DNA of 64,000 nt from Pollutimonas bauzanensis (GTDB lineage: Bacteria; Pseudomonadota; Gammaproteobacteria; Burkholderiales; Burkholderiaceae_B), in assembly GCF_900129885.1 (NCBI RefSeq), contig NZ_FQXE01000006.1:26179-90178 (forward strand), written 5' to 3'. The notes below the pieces were generated by a model. It was given only the letters and a program-made list of their open reading frames with translations, searched no databases and was not told where the DNA came from. Positions 26,705-36,254 of this stretch are shown piece after piece. Numbering within the stretch: position 1 is the first letter of the stretch; the number at the start of each line of letters is the position of its first letter. The position numbers and the translations under genes were made by a program.

Positions 26705-27553
26705 CTACCGGAAAACCACCGTCCGCTGGCCGTTCAGCAAAATGCGGTGCTCCACATGCGAACGCACCGCCCGCGACAGCACCAGCGACTCCACGTCGCT
26801 GCCTACCTGCGTCAAATCGTGCGCGCTCATCGCGTGATCCACCCGCTCGATATCCTGTTCGATGATCGGGCCCTCGTCCAGATCCGCCGTCACATAATGC
26901 GCCGTCGCGCCAATGATCTTCACCCCCCGCGCGTGCGCCTGATGGTAGGGGCGCGCGCCCTTGAAGCTGGGCAGAAAGCTGTGGTGGATATTGATCGCTC
27001 TGCCCGACAGCGCCCGGCACAGATTGTTCGACAGAATCTGCATATAGCGCGCCAATACCACCAAGTCGATATTTTCGCGCTCCACCAGCTCGAGAATCTG
27101 CCGCTCCTGGGCCTCGCGGGTTTCCGGCGCAACCGGAAAATGATAGAACGGCACCCCGTATGAATCGGCCATTGCCGCGAAATCATCGTGGTTGGACACG
27201 ATACCCGCGATCTCCACCGGCAACTGCCCGCTATGCTTGCGAAACAGCAGATCGTTCAGGCAATGCCCCTGGCGGCTTACCAGGATCAGCAGGCGCGCCT
27301 TGCGCTGGGCGTCATAGATCTGCGCCTGCATATCGAATTTTTCCGCCACCGAGGCGAAAGAGCGCTCCAGCTCCTGCACGTCGGCAGGCAGCGGCAGGTG
27401 AAAATGCACGCGCAGGAAAAAGCGTTCCGTTCCCAAGTCGCCGAACTGTTGGGCATCGATGATATTGCCGTGCAGCGTCAGCAGCCAGCCGGATACGCTG
27501 TGCACGATGCCGATGCGGTCGGGGCAGGAAAGGGTAAGAATGTAATCGTTCAT
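26705..27553 (-). CDS. purU: Formyltetrahydrofolate deformylase
   Basis: 282 residues. It hydrolyses 10-formyl-THF to formate and THF, balancing one-carbon units. An N-terminal ACT-type domain (YILTLSCPDRIGIVHSVSGW) is followed by a formyltransferase-like domain with VLARYMQILSNNLC, INIHHSFLPSFKGARPYHQA and GATAHYVTADLDEGPIIEQD, the last holding the catalytic Asp region. It is the last gene of a minus-strand run, 9 bp after the oxidase gene. Confidence 0.95.
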   Translation of the reverse strand: MNDYILTLSCPDRIGIVHSVSGWLLTLHGNIIDAQQFGDLGTERFFLRVHFHLPLPADVQELERSFASVAEKFDMQAQIYDAQRKARLLILVSRQGHCLNDLLFRKHSGQLPVEIAGIVSNHDDFAAMADSYGVPFYHFPVAPETREAQERQILELVERENIDLVVLARYMQILSNNLCRALSGRAINIHHSFLPSFKGARPYHQAHARGVKIIGATAHYVTADLDEGPIIEQDIERVDHAMSAHDLTQVGSDVESLVLSRAVRSHVEHRILLNGQRTVVFR

Positions 27554-27562
27554 CTTCAGGGT

Positions 27563-28687
27563 TCAGGCCAGGTGGGGTGTTTGCGTAAGGGCGTCGCGGA
27601 CGGTTTGGGCGAGGGCCAGGCAGGCGGTGAGGCCCGGCGACTCGATGCCGAACATATTCACCAGGCCCGCGACGCCATGGGTCGATGGCCCGGCGATCAC
27701 GAAGTCGGCGGCCGGCGAGCCGGCGCCCACGATCTTGGGGCGTATTCCCGTGTAGCCCGGATTCAAGGCGTTGTCGGGCAGGGCGGGCCAGTAGCGCCGC
27801 ACCGCATCGTAAAAGCCCTCGGCGCGCCGGGCGTCCAGCGAATAATCCTCGCGGTCTATCCATTCGGTGTCGGGGCCGAATTTGGCTTGTCCGCCCAGGT
27901 CCAGCGTCAGGTGCACGCCGAGTCCGGCGCTGTCGGGCATGGGGTAGATAAGCCGGCTGAAAGGCGACCGCCCGGAGAGCGTGAAATAGCTGCCTTTGCA
28001 GAAATAGGCCTGGGGAATCGCGTCCCGCGGCTGGCCTTGCAGCCGGCGCGCCACCGTCGGCGCCGACAAGCCCGTGGCATTGACCACGCAATTGGCGGTC
28101 AGTTCCATGGCTTCATCGCCTTCGAACTGCAGCAGGAATTCGCCGGAATCCAGTATCCGGCCCTGGCTGAATCGGGTATGGAACACGCATTGGGCGCCAT
28201 GGTTTTCCGCAACGCCTTGCAGCGACAGCATCAAGGCATGGCTGTCGATGATGCCGGTCGATGGCGACACCAATGCCGCATCGCAGCTCAGCGCCGGTTC
28301 CAGTTCGCGGGCCTGGGCGCCGCTGATTTCATAGAGGTCGTCGACGCCATTGCGCCTTGCCTGCAGGGCGATCTGCCCCAGTTGCGCGCTTTGTTCGGGG
28401 GTGGCCGCCACAATCAGCTTGCCCAGGCGGCTATGGGGTATGCCGTGTTCGGCGCAATACGCGTAGAGCATATGCTTGCCTGCGACGCAGAGCCGCGCTT
28501 TCAGGCTGTTTGGCGGATAGTAGATGCCTGCGTGTATCACTTCCGAATTGCGCGAACTGGTGCCCGTGCCGATGGCCTCGGCGGCCTCCACCACCAATAC
28601 TTCGCGCCCCGCCAGGGCCAGTTCGCGCGCCACGGCCAGGCCGACGACGCCGGCTCCCAGGACGACGCAGTCGATATCTACAGCCAT
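27563..28687 (-). CDS. FAD-dependent oxidoreductase, L-2-hydroxyglutarate oxidase-like
   Basis: 374 residues of the DAO fold. The N-terminal [20 protein letters not shown] binds [23 protein letters not shown] is the pattern seen in L-2-hydroxyglutarate dehydrogenases (LhgO/L2HGDH), and [10 protein letters not shown] with [20 protein letters not shown] closes the flavin site. It would oxidise L-2-hydroxyglutarate or a similar hydroxy acid. Slightly shorter than E. coli LhgO. Between purU and a flavin reductase gene in a probable operon. Confidence 0.82.
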   Translation of the reverse strand: MAVDIDCVVLGAGVVGLAVARELALAGREVLVVEAAEAIGTGTSSRNSEVIHAGIYYPPNSLKARLCVAGKHMLYAYCAEHGIPHSRLGKLIVAATPEQSAQLGQIALQARRNGVDDLYEISGAQARELEPALSCDAALVSPSTGIIDSHALMLSLQGVAENHGAQCVFHTRFSQGRILDSGEFLLQFEGDEAMELTANCVVNATGLSAPTVARRLQGQPRDAIPQAYFCKGSYFTLSGRSPFSRLIYPMPDSAGLGVHLTLDLGGQAKFGPDTEWIDREDYSLDARRAEGFYDAVRRYWPALPDNALNPGYTGIRPKIVGAGSPAADFVIAGPSTHGVAGLVNMFGIESPGLTACLALAQTVRDALTQTPHLA

Positions 28688-28728
28688 AATGTGTCCTGCA
28701 TAATGTGTGTGTTGCCCCCGCCGATGGC

Positions 28729-29253
28729 CTAGTCGTTGGACAGCGGCTCGGTGGAGGGCGTCAGGTCAAAGTCGCCGGCATGATACACCAGCGGCTGGTT
28801 GAAATTGCGCTGGCAGCGTTCCACCTGCCCTATGAAAATCAGATGGTCGCCCGCCTCGTGCTGCGTCAGGTTGCAGCATTCGAACCAGGCTGCGCATTCG
28901 GGGTCGTCCAGCATCAGCGTGCCGCCGGGCGCGCGTTGCAGCGCCAGGCCCGCAAAACGGGCCGCCTGCGGGCCATGGGCGAATCGTTTGGCCAGGTGCA
29001 GCTGTGTCGCGGCCAGGACATGAATCACATAGCGCTCCGCCTGCAGGAAATGGCGCAGGGAGGACGCCGTGTTCGACAGGCTCCAAAGCACCATGGGCGG
29101 CTGCAGCGACACCGAATTGAAAGAGCTGATCGTCAGGCCGACAGGACGCCGGTCATCGCAAGTTTCGGCCGTAATGATGGTAACGCCGGTCGCGAACCGG
29201 CCTAGCGCGGAGCGGAAGAAATCAGCATCGAAATCGGGTGGCGTTGCCGTCAT
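28729..29253 (-). CDS. Flavin reductase family protein
   Basis: 174 residues with the FMN-binding split-barrel fold: [12 protein letters not shown] near 18, [22 protein letters not shown] and [25 protein letters not shown]. Such proteins reduce FMN/FAD with NAD(P)H for a partner monooxygenase. None is adjacent; pdxH, also a flavin enzyme of a related fold, lies 24 bp upstream. The partner is unknown. Confidence 0.86.
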   Translation of the reverse strand: MTATPPDFDADFFRSALGRFATGVTIITAETCDDRRPVGLTISSFNSVSLQPPMVLWSLSNTASSLRHFLQAERYVIHVLAATQLHLAKRFAHGPQAARFAGLALQRAPGGTLMLDDPECAAWFECCNLTQHEAGDHLIFIGQVERCQRNFNQPLVYHAGDFDLTPSTEPLSND

Positions 29254-29277
29254 GGCGATCTTGCTTGGCGCCGGCGC

Positions 29278-29910
29278 TCAAGGCGCCAGGCGCGTGCGCG
29301 ACCATGCTCCGCCGGCATCGCGCTGGAACGCCAGGCGGTCGTGCAGGCGCGAAGGCCGGCCCTGCCAGAACTCCACATAGTCGGGCTGCAGCCGGTAGCC
29401 GCCCCAGTGCTCGGGGCGCGCGGGATTGGCGCCCAGCGACTCGGTCAGGGCGAGCGTGCGCGCTTCGAGCTCGGCGCGGGTAATGGGCTGGCTTTGGGGC
29501 GAAACCCATGCGCCTATGCGCGAGTCCAGCGGCCGGCTGTGGAAATATTCGTCGGACTCCGCCGCCGAGACCTTTTCTATGCTTCCTTCCAGCCTCACCT
29601 GGCGTTCCAGCGCCGGCCAGAAGAACAGCAGGCTGGCGTAAGGATTGGCGGCCAGTTCATGGCCCTTGCGCGAGCCGTAGTTGGTGAAGAACACGAAACC
29701 GCGCTCGTCGAACCCTTTCAGCAGCACGATGCGCGCCGAGGGGCGGCCCGCGGCTGTCGTCGTGGCCAGCGTCATGGCGTTGACCTCGGGCAGCTGCGCC
29801 TGCAAGGCCTCGTTGAACCACAAGGTGAACTGCTCCAGCGGAGTAGCGGCCAGCGACGCTTCCAGCAGCTCGAACTTCTCATATTTCTGGCGGATATCGG
29901 CAACGGACAT
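29278..29910 (-). CDS. pdxH: Pyridoxamine 5'-phosphate oxidase
   Basis: 210 residues. An FMN enzyme that oxidises pyridoxine- and pyridoxamine-phosphate to [43 protein letters not shown] covers the FMN and phosphate site, and the C-terminal [18 protein letters not shown] is the PdxH dimerisation signature. Normal length. First or second gene of the minus-strand run ending with purU. Confidence 0.96.
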   Translation of the reverse strand: MSVADIRQKYEKFELLEASLAATPLEQFTLWFNEALQAQLPEVNAMTLATTTAAGRPSARIVLLKGFDERGFVFFTNYGSRKGHELAANPYASLLFFWPALERQVRLEGSIEKVSAAESDEYFHSRPLDSRIGAWVSPQSQPITRAELEARTLALTESLGANPARPEHWGGYRLQPDYVEFWQGRPSRLHDRLAFQRDAGGAWSRTRLAP

Positions 29911-30011
29911 GGATGATGGCAGGAAAAGGGTGAGGGGTTAGTAGTTTACCGGAGTATGCGGCCCGATACCCGGAAGCGGCCGTTTTGCCGGCCGCGCGCC
30001 GTCCGTCCGGA

Positions 30012-30686
30012 TCAAAGGCCGTCGGCCAGCGAATCGCGCAGGTCGCGGACCAGGGCCTGCAGGCGCTTGTCCTGGATATTGGACTGCTTGAGCGCCCGCG
30101 CGGTTTCAAGCACGTATTCGATGCAGGGGCCGTAGCTGCCGTGGGCGTTGCGCACGATGCTGATCAGCCTTTCGGTGGGCAGGCCGCGCACGTAGGCGTC
30201 GGTGTTGCGGTTCATGGTGAAGGCCAGCGCGCTGACCACGCCGTGTTCCGTCCGGCAGTTGAGCCATCTGGGAATATAGGCGCCGCTGGGCATTTCGCGG
30301 CGCCACAGCGCTTCCATGGTGGAGGGCACGTCGCCGGCGGGAATCCGGTAAGCCATGCCGCGGCAGGAGCCGCCGATATCCAGCCCGAACACCAGCCCGG
30401 GCTGGTCCGGCGTGCCGCGATTGACCCGCGACCACAGGCACAGCGCGCGATGGTAGCCGTGCAGCAGCGCCGTCCTTTGCTCGGCGAAATCGAATTCGGG
30501 CCGCCAGATGAGCGAGCCGTAGCCGTAGACCCAGACATCCTCGTCGGCCGTCCAGCCGGCCAGCGCATCCAGCATCGACGCATGGCGCTCGGCTTCTGTC
30601 AGCAGGCGAAAGCTCTTGGGCGCCGCGGCGGGATGCGGCTCGGGTGCAAAGATCGGGTTCACGTGATTCAGGCCAAAACGATTCAA
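30012..30686 (-). CDS. Gamma-glutamylcyclotransferase, ChaC-like
   Basis: 224 residues. VWVYGYGSLIWRPEF (52-66) is the substrate-binding loop of ChaC proteins, RALCLWSRVNRGTPDQPGLV and YIPRWLNCRTEHG follow. ChaC enzymes split glutathione into 5-oxoproline and Cys-Gly. Ggt at 23698 acts on the same compound outside the cytoplasm. Start ATG at 30686; divergent from tcdA across 105 bp. Confidence 0.9.
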   Translation of the reverse strand: MNRFGLNHVNPIFAPEPHPAAAPKSFRLLTEAERHASMLDALAGWTADEDVWVYGYGSLIWRPEFDFAEQRTALLHGYHRALCLWSRVNRGTPDQPGLVFGLDIGGSCRGMAYRIPAGDVPSTMEALWRREMPSGAYIPRWLNCRTEHGVVSALAFTMNRNTDAYVRGLPTERLISIVRNAHGSYGPCIEYVLETARALKQSNIQDKRLQALVRDLRDSLADGL

Positions 30687-30791
30687 GTAGGCAATATTGC
30701 CATTTTAAATCACTTGCGGGGGCGCAGGCTTTATCATGGGCATGGACGTGATACCGTTGCACCACTCTTTCTTCCAGCTTTTTATCCCGAT

Positions 30792-31646
30792 ATGCCCGAT
30801 ACCTGCCAATTTGACTCCGAACGCCGTTTTGCCGGCCTTGAGCGTTTATACGGCCCCGAAGGCCAGCAGCGCTTGCGCGGCGCGCATATCGTCGTGGCGG
30901 GCATAGGCGGGGTGGGCTCCTGGTGCGCCGAGGCTCTGGCCCGCTGCGGCGTCGGCGCGCTCAGCCTGATAGATCTCGACCATATCGCCGAATCCAACGT
31001 CAACCGCCAGTTGCATGCCTTGACCGAAACCCTGGGCCAGTCCAAAGTCGTGGCCATGGGGCAACGCGTGCATGGCATCAACCCAGCCTGCCGCGTCCGG
31101 ATGCTCGACGACTTCATCGGCCCGGATAATGTATCCGAATTGCTTGCGGCGGACGCCAGCCTGGTCATCGATTGCACGGATCAGGCGCAGGCCAAGATCG
31201 CCATGATCCTCGAGGCCCGCCTGCGCAAGATTCCCATGGTGGTGTGCGGCGGCGCCGGCGGCAAGACCAATCCGCTCAGCCTGCGCGCCGGCGACTTGTC
31301 GCTGGCCGTCAACGATGCCTTGTTGGCCAAGCTGCGCAACACCTTGCGGCGGCAGCACCGTTACCCCAAGGCGTCCGACCATGCCGGCAAGCCGCGCAAA
31401 CGCGTGCCCAGGATGGGTGTGCGGGCGCTGTGGTTCGATCAGCCGGCATTGCTGCCCGCGCAGTGGCTGGAACCCGCGGCCGCTGCGCGGGCGCCGGGGC
31501 TGGCGAGCGCTGGCGGGGAGGCGCCCGGCGCGCTGCAAGGCTTGTCCTGCGCGGGTTATGGCTCGGTGGTGACCGTTACCGCCGCCATGGGCATGGCGGC
31601 GGCGAACGAAGCGGTGCAATGGCTGCTGAACGGGCGCTACGCCTAG
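30792..31646 (+). CDS. tcdA: tRNA threonylcarbamoyladenosine dehydratase
   Basis: 284 residues from the ATG at 30792. An E1-like (ThiF/MoeB fold) ATP-dependent enzyme that cyclises t6A37 of tRNA to ct6A. GIGGVGSW (37-44) is the nucleotide loop; IDLDHIAESNVNRQLHA and CTDQAQAKIAMI are typical, and MGVRALWFDQPA belongs to the TcdA/CsdL C-terminal part. The upstream open frame is antisense to chaC and is not coding. It complements sua5 at 16567. Confidence 0.93.
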   Translation: MPDTCQFDSERRFAGLERLYGPEGQQRLRGAHIVVAGIGGVGSWCAEALARCGVGALSLIDLDHIAESNVNRQLHALTETLGQSKVVAMGQRVHGINPACRVRMLDDFIGPDNVSELLAADASLVIDCTDQAQAKIAMILEARLRKIPMVVCGGAGGKTNPLSLRAGDLSLAVNDALLAKLRNTLRRQHRYPKASDHAGKPRKRVPRMGVRALWFDQPALLPAQWLEPAAAARAPGLASAGGEAPGALQGLSCAGYGSVVTVTAAMGMAAANEAVQWLLNGRYA

Positions 31647-31655
31647 AACGAAAAC

Positions 31656-31675
31656 CGGCAAGCCGTGGCTTGCCG
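31656..31675. other. Hairpin after tcdA
   Basis: CGGCAAGC and GCTTGCCG form a perfect 8-bp stem with a 4-nt loop, 9 bp after the tcdA stop. No T-run follows, so it may only stabilise the mRNA end. Confidence 0.45.
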
Positions 31676-31710
31676 CAATACCCACGAACGACTTCATTGG
31701 AGCGAACATA

Positions 31711-32229
31711 GTGAGCGATACCCCTCTTTCCGGGCCCGAAATGCTGGACGCCGAGCCTGGCCATGATGCCAAGACGCAAGAGCCGCGGCTTTGGTGCGAC
31801 GATGGCTGGACCGCGCGCGTCATCAAGAACCAGGATGACGACGGCTGGGCGGTGGAAATGATACTGGACGGGGAGGACGAGCCCGCCCTGGTCGGCCCAT
31901 GGACCATGGGCCGCGACAAGAAAAACCCCAAGCCGCTGGATTCCGCCGCCTTCTATACGCTGGTCAAGACGGCGACCGAAGTCTTGCGCCGGCACGAACA
32001 GCAACTGCATGCCATGCTGCACAAAAGCCTCAAGGTCCGCACGGCGTCCGGCCGCTTGACGATCAAGCTGGACATCGTTCCCGATGACGATAACCCCTAT
32101 GCCCTGTTGAGCGCCTGCGACGAGGGCGGCGAGCAGCTTGCGCAGGTCGAGGTGGCGACCAGCTTCAAGCTCAACCCCGACAGCGCCACGGCATGGATAG
32201 CCAACGACTTCAGCAAGCCGGGCCGCTAG
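31711..32229 (+). CDS. Hypothetical protein
   Basis: 172 residues from a GTG at 31711 with GGAGCGA upstream. No signal peptide or membrane segment. The middle reads TARVIKNQDDDGWAVEMIL and GPWTMGRDKKNPKPLD, the C part FKLNPDSATAWIANDFSKPG. It is acidic and probably cytoplasmic. I recognise it only as resembling uncharacterised Alcaligenaceae proteins and cannot assign a function. It follows tcdA after 64 bp. Confidence 0.75.
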   Translation: MSDTPLSGPEMLDAEPGHDAKTQEPRLWCDDGWTARVIKNQDDDGWAVEMILDGEDEPALVGPWTMGRDKKNPKPLDSAAFYTLVKTATEVLRRHEQQLHAMLHKSLKVRTASGRLTIKLDIVPDDDNPYALLSACDEGGEQLAQVEVATSFKLNPDSATAWIANDFSKPGR

Positions 32230-32319
32230 GCGGGCTCCCGCCCTCGGCGAAGAAAAGCATGCTTGGCGCCGGCTAGGGCGCCGATAAACCGCCGCCGCGA
32301 GTTTTCGGGATTACCCTAG

Positions 32320-32347
32320 TTCTTTATTTTGTAGACTGGTCTATTAT
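32320..32347 (+). promoter_or_regulatory. Candidate promoter with TetR operator
   Basis: TTCTTT (32320-32325) and TATTAT (32342-32347) at 16-bp spacing flank the dyad TAGAC-TG-GTCTA (32332-32343). Operators of AcuR-type TetR regulators have this shape. It lies 45 bp before the TetR gene, so autoregulation of the whole cluster is likely. Confidence 0.55.
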
Positions 32348-32387
32348 AAACAGGAGGCGGCGGTATTTCTGGCCCAGCCCAGGGCAA

Positions 32388-33059
32388 ATGCACAGATTAG
32401 AGAAATCCATGATGGTCGAAGAAACTAGAAAAGCGAGCAGCCGCGCCGGACGGCCTTCCTCGAAAGCGTCGACGCGCGAACGGCTGATACAGGTCGGCAC
32501 CGAAGTGCTTTCCGAGAGAGGATTCAGCAGCACGGGCATCGATGAAATCCTGCTGCGCGCCAGGGCGCCCAAAGGCGTCTTTTATTACTACTTTGCAAGC
32601 AAGCAGGAATTCGGCCTGGCGGTCATCGCCAATTACGAGCAAGTGTGGGATCAGCGCCTCGAGCGCATTTTTTCGAATCCCCAGGCCAGCCCTTTGCAGC
32701 GGCTCAGGAATTACATCGAAGAAGGCATGCACGGCATGGAAAAGTACAGCTTCAAGCGCGGCTGCCTCATCGGCAATCTTGGCCAGGAGCTCGGCAGCCT
32801 GAACGATGCTTTCAGGCAGCGCATCGAACTTGTCTTCATCAACTGGGCCTTGTGCATCAAAACCTGCCTCGACGAGGCCATCGCCATGGGTGAAGTGCGC
32901 GACGACCTGGATACCACGGAAATCGCACGGTATTTCTGGACCGGCTGGGAAGGCGCCATCCTGCAGTGCAAGCTGGCGCGCAGCGTCAGGCCGCTCGAGG
33001 ACTTCAGCCGTATTTTGTTCAAATATATCTTGGGTAAAGGAAACGCGAATGTTCAGTGA
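32388..33059 (+). CDS. TetR-family regulator (AcuR-like C-terminal domain)
   Basis: 223 residues from 32388; ATGs at 32409 and 32412 are alternatives. The HTH is TRERLIQVGTEVLSERGFSSTGIDEIL ... KGVFYYYFASKQEFG. The C-terminal part with FKRGCLIGNLGQELGSLND resembles TetR_C_6-type regulators such as AcuR, which respond to acrylate-like compounds. The stop overlaps the next gene by 11 bp, so regulator and hydratase are co-transcribed. Confidence 0.87.
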   Translation: MHRLEKSMMVEETRKASSRAGRPSSKASTRERLIQVGTEVLSERGFSSTGIDEILLRARAPKGVFYYYFASKQEFGLAVIANYEQVWDQRLERIFSNPQASPLQRLRNYIEEGMHGMEKYSFKRGCLIGNLGQELGSLNDAFRQRIELVFINWALCIKTCLDEAIAMGEVRDDLDTTEIARYFWTGWEGAILQCKLARSVRPLEDFSRILFKYILGKGNANVQ

Positions 33060-33939
33060 GCATAAACCCACCACGCACAATGTGGTGGCGAAGGTCGTGG
33101 CGCGGCCGGAGTTTGTCGGGACGCTTCATGATGACGATATGGCGCGCTCCCTGGGGTACCCGGCGGCGTTGGTGCCGGGTATCGATATCTATGCGTATCT
33201 GGCGCGCCTCGCCCTGCAAACCTGGGGCTCCGACTGGCTGTTCAAAGGCGTTCTGTCGTCGACGTCCTTGCGCCCGGTCTATCACGGCGATGATCTGGTC
33301 GTCTATGCGGGCCCCATCGAGCACAAGGACGGCGAAAAATCCGTCGAAATGGCCGTGCATAATGCCAATGGCGCAATGGTTGCAAGCGCCCGCGCCGCCC
33401 TATCCGACAGCGTGGACGAAGCGCCGGATCCGGCTGGCTATCCGATTCTGCCGCGGCCCGCGGACATTCCGCCCGGCGATCCGCAAGCGCTACGCACCGG
33501 CATGCGCTTCAGTTCGAGCGCCGAGACGGTATCGGCCAGCGCGAACGCCCGCCAGGTCAAGGAATTCCTGGAGCCCTCGTCGTTCTACGAGCAAGAGGGC
33601 ATCGTGCATCCGGCATATTTGCAACGGCTGGCGCTGAAAAACGCGCATGCCAGCTTCGCCCATGCGACACCGCCCATTTTCATTTCCACGGAAGGCCGGC
33701 ATTTCGGCCCGGCCAGAACTGGCGAGAAACTCGATACCCCCGGTGCCATCACGCGCTTGTGGGAGCGCAAGGGACATCACTACATGGAGTCGGAACAATT
33801 GGTGCTGGCCAATGGCAAGCGCCCGGTCATGCTGATCAGGCGGGTCACCATTTATCAGGCGCGCCAGGAAGTTTCCGCTCCCGCGCCCGCTGCAGGGGGC
33901 GCCGTGGCGGGTTCTGGCAATCCGGAGGGGCGGCCATGA
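33049..33939 (+). CDS. FAS1-like/MaoC N-terminal dehydratase, mesaconyl-CoA hydratase-like
   Basis: 296 residues from the ATG at 33049, preceded by AAAGGAAA. Two hot-dog-like halves: the first around MARSLGYPAALVPGIDIYAYLARL, the second around FISTEGRHFGPARTGEKLDTPG. The layout matches proteins annotated as FAS1-like dehydratases, including 3-methylfumaryl-CoA/mesaconyl-C4-CoA hydratase. Together with the CoA transferase it suggests activation and hydration of a small unsaturated acid. The actual substrate cannot be deduced. Overlaps tetR by 11 bp and the CoA transferase by 4 bp. Confidence 0.75.
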   Translation: MFSEHKPTTHNVVAKVVARPEFVGTLHDDDMARSLGYPAALVPGIDIYAYLARLALQTWGSDWLFKGVLSSTSLRPVYHGDDLVVYAGPIEHKDGEKSVEMAVHNANGAMVASARAALSDSVDEAPDPAGYPILPRPADIPPGDPQALRTGMRFSSSAETVSASANARQVKEFLEPSSFYEQEGIVHPAYLQRLALKNAHASFAHATPPIFISTEGRHFGPARTGEKLDTPGAITRLWERKGHHYMESEQLVLANGKRPVMLIRRVTIYQARQEVSAPAPAAGGAVAGSGNPEGRP

Positions 33940-35198
33940 GCGCCGCGCCATCGAGGGGCATTACCTCTGGCGCCCTTGCCGGACTCAAGGTTCTCGACCT
34001 GACGCTGATGCTCTCGGGGCCATACTGCACCATGCTTCTGGCGGACCAGGGCGCCGACGTGGTCAAGGTCGAGCCTCTGGGCGGTGAATTCGCGCGCACC
34101 AGTGGCCCATTTATGGACGAAGACACGAGCAAGCTCATGGGCGGCTCCTTTGTCAGCATCAACCGCAACAAGCAGAGTATCGTCATCGATCTCAAAACGG
34201 CGCAGGGAAAGGAAATCCTGAAGCGGCTGGTGCGCGAGTTCGATGTCCTCGTGGAGAATTTCAGGGCCGGGGTGATGGATCGCCTGGGCCTCGGCTACGA
34301 GGCGCTCAAGGCCGAAAATCCGAAACTGGTATACGCATGCGTGCGGGGATTTGGCGACCCGAGAACGGGGGAGAGCCCTTACGCCGACTGGCCCGCATAT
34401 GATGTCGTCACTCAGGCAATGGGCGGCATCATGGGCATAAATGGTCCGGGTCCGGGGCAGCCCATGAAAGTGGGGCCGGGAGTCGGCGATATCGTGCCGG
34501 GAATGCTGCTGGCATTCGCCATTGTGTCCGCCGTTCGCCACGCCGAAAGAACGCAGGAGGGCCAGTTTGTCGATGTGGCAATGTACGACGCCGCGCTTGC
34601 CTTGTGCGAACGTGTCGTTTACCAGCACTCTTTTACGGGAGAGGTGCCACAACCCCAGGGCAATTCACATCCCATCTATGTGCCTTTCGGCGTGTTTCCG
34701 GCGCAGGACGGCTGGGTCAGCATTGCCTGTCCCGTCGATGATTTCTGGCGGCAGCTCTGCGCCATCATGGGCCACCCCGAACTGGCCGGCGATCCGCGCT
34801 TTGCCACGCTTGCCGCGCGCCAATCCAGGCGCGCAGAGGTGGACGCGATGGTGTCGTCGTGGACCAGCGCCAAATCCATGTCGGAGCTCAAGGCGTCCCT
34901 GGGCGGGATCGTTCCCTTTGGAACGGTCAATAATATCCAGGACATCTTTGCCGATCCGCACGTCGCCGCGCGCGGAATGCTTATTGAGCTTGAGCAAACG
35001 GGGCTTGAACGCCGCGCCGTCATCGCCAATACACCGATCAAAATGACCCGGACGCAAGGAGGCGTGCGTAATGCCGCGCCATTGCTGGGCGAGCATACCG
35101 AACAGGTTCTTCTGGGCCATGGCTACACGGCCGAGGAACTGGCGTCATTGCGCGCCGCGCACGTAATAAATCCCGCATTCAAGCCGACCCCCATCTAA
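33936..35198 (+). CDS. CaiB/BaiF-family (class III) CoA transferase
   Basis: 420 residues from the ATG at 33936 (ATGA overlap with the hydratase). LAGLKVLDLTLMLSGPYCTMLLADQGADVVKVEPLGGE is the family N terminus; the catalytic Asp is D156 in AYDVVTQAMGGIMGI. It moves CoA between carboxylic acids. In an operon with a hydratase and followed by a Bug solute receptor, it probably activates an imported organic acid. Confidence 0.9.
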   Translation: MSAAPSRGITSGALAGLKVLDLTLMLSGPYCTMLLADQGADVVKVEPLGGEFARTSGPFMDEDTSKLMGGSFVSINRNKQSIVIDLKTAQGKEILKRLVREFDVLVENFRAGVMDRLGLGYEALKAENPKLVYACVRGFGDPRTGESPYADWPAYDVVTQAMGGIMGINGPGPGQPMKVGPGVGDIVPGMLLAFAIVSAVRHAERTQEGQFVDVAMYDAALALCERVVYQHSFTGEVPQPQGNSHPIYVPFGVFPAQDGWVSIACPVDDFWRQLCAIMGHPELAGDPRFATLAARQSRRAEVDAMVSSWTSAKSMSELKASLGGIVPFGTVNNIQDIFADPHVAARGMLIELEQTGLERRAVIANTPIKMTRTQGGVRNAAPLLGEHTEQVLLGHGYTAEELASLRAAHVINPAFKPTPI

Positions 35199-35218
35199 TA
35201 CAATAATCAGGAGACAAA

Positions 35219-36199
35219 ATGAAAATCACAAAACTTTTGACGGCGGCGTTTCTGCCCTTGTTCTTCATTGCACCGTCAAGCGCTCAGGACGGCGGCTACC
35301 CGACCCGGCCCATTCGTTTGATCGTCGGCTTTTCCGCTGGCGGCGCGACCGATGTTTCGGCGCGGCTGTTCGCCAAGAAGATGGGCGATGTGCTGGGCCA
35401 GCCCGTCATTGTCGAAACCAAGCTGGGCGCGGCGGGGACCATTTCCGCCGATTACGTCGCCAGAAGCCCTGCGGACGGCTATACGCTGCTCTATACCACC
35501 AGCTCCATTCATGCCATCAGCCCGCATCTTTACACTGACCTGAAGTGGGATCCCGTCAAGGACTTTGCACCCATTGCCCTGGCGGCGAAGTATCCCCAGG
35601 TTCTCCTGGTGAACAATGACCTGCCCGTCAAGACGCTTTCCGAGCTGGTCGCGCTGATGAAGAAGAATCCCAACAAGTATTCCTACGCCTCGGCGGGCGT
35701 CGGGGGAACCCAGCATATGGCGGGCGCGATACTTGCGGCGCGCGCCCACGTCGATGCCGTCCACGTGCCATACAAGGGAATGTCCGCCGCCTATCCTGAC
35801 TTGATCGCCGGGCGCGTGCAGATCATGTTTGACAATTCTCCATCCGCCATTCCTTTCGTCAATGACCGGCGAGTCCGGGCTCTGGCCGTTTCCTCCGCCG
35901 AGCGCGTTTCGAATCTGCCTGATGTTCCTACGATCAAAGAGTCTGGTTTTCCGGATTTCGATATCAACGGATGGAGCGGATTCGTGGCGCCGGCCGGTAC
36001 CCCGCAGGCCATCATCGATAAGCTGAACATGGCGGTGATCAAATCGTCGCAGTCGCCCGAGGTCCAGCAGTGGCTGACGGAGAACGGAAGCCCAACGAAT
36101 CTGTCCGGCACGCCCGCGGAATTCGCAACATTCTTGAAGGACGAGCTGGCTTTCTGGAAGGGCGCCGTCGAGCTTTCGGGCGCCAAGCAGCAACAATAA
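35219..36199 (+). CDS. Bug-family (TctC) tripartite tricarboxylate transporter receptor
   Basis: 326 residues. Signal peptide 1-22 (LTAAFLPLFFIAPSSA), then YPTRPIRLIVGFSAGGATDVSARL, the Bug start. GGTQHMAGAILAARA and VPYKGMSAAYPDLIAGRVQIMFDN are the ligand-site regions. Bug proteins bind small carboxylates in the periplasm; no TctA/TctB genes are adjacent, as is usual for this expanded family. AGGAGA before the ATG. Last gene of the TetR cluster. Confidence 0.92.
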   Translation: MKITKLLTAAFLPLFFIAPSSAQDGGYPTRPIRLIVGFSAGGATDVSARLFAKKMGDVLGQPVIVETKLGAAGTISADYVARSPADGYTLLYTTSSIHAISPHLYTDLKWDPVKDFAPIALAAKYPQVLLVNNDLPVKTLSELVALMKKNPNKYSYASAGVGGTQHMAGAILAARAHVDAVHVPYKGMSAAYPDLIAGRVQIMFDNSPSAIPFVNDRRVRALAVSSAERVSNLPDVPTIKESGFPDFDINGWSGFVAPAGTPQAIIDKLNMAVIKSSQSPEVQQWLTENGSPTNLSGTPAEFATFLKDELAFWKGAVELSGAKQQQ

Positions 36200-36254
36200 A
36201 ATCGCCATCCAGGGCGGGCAGCCTGTCCGCGGGCATCGCCCTGTGCCGGCCAGA

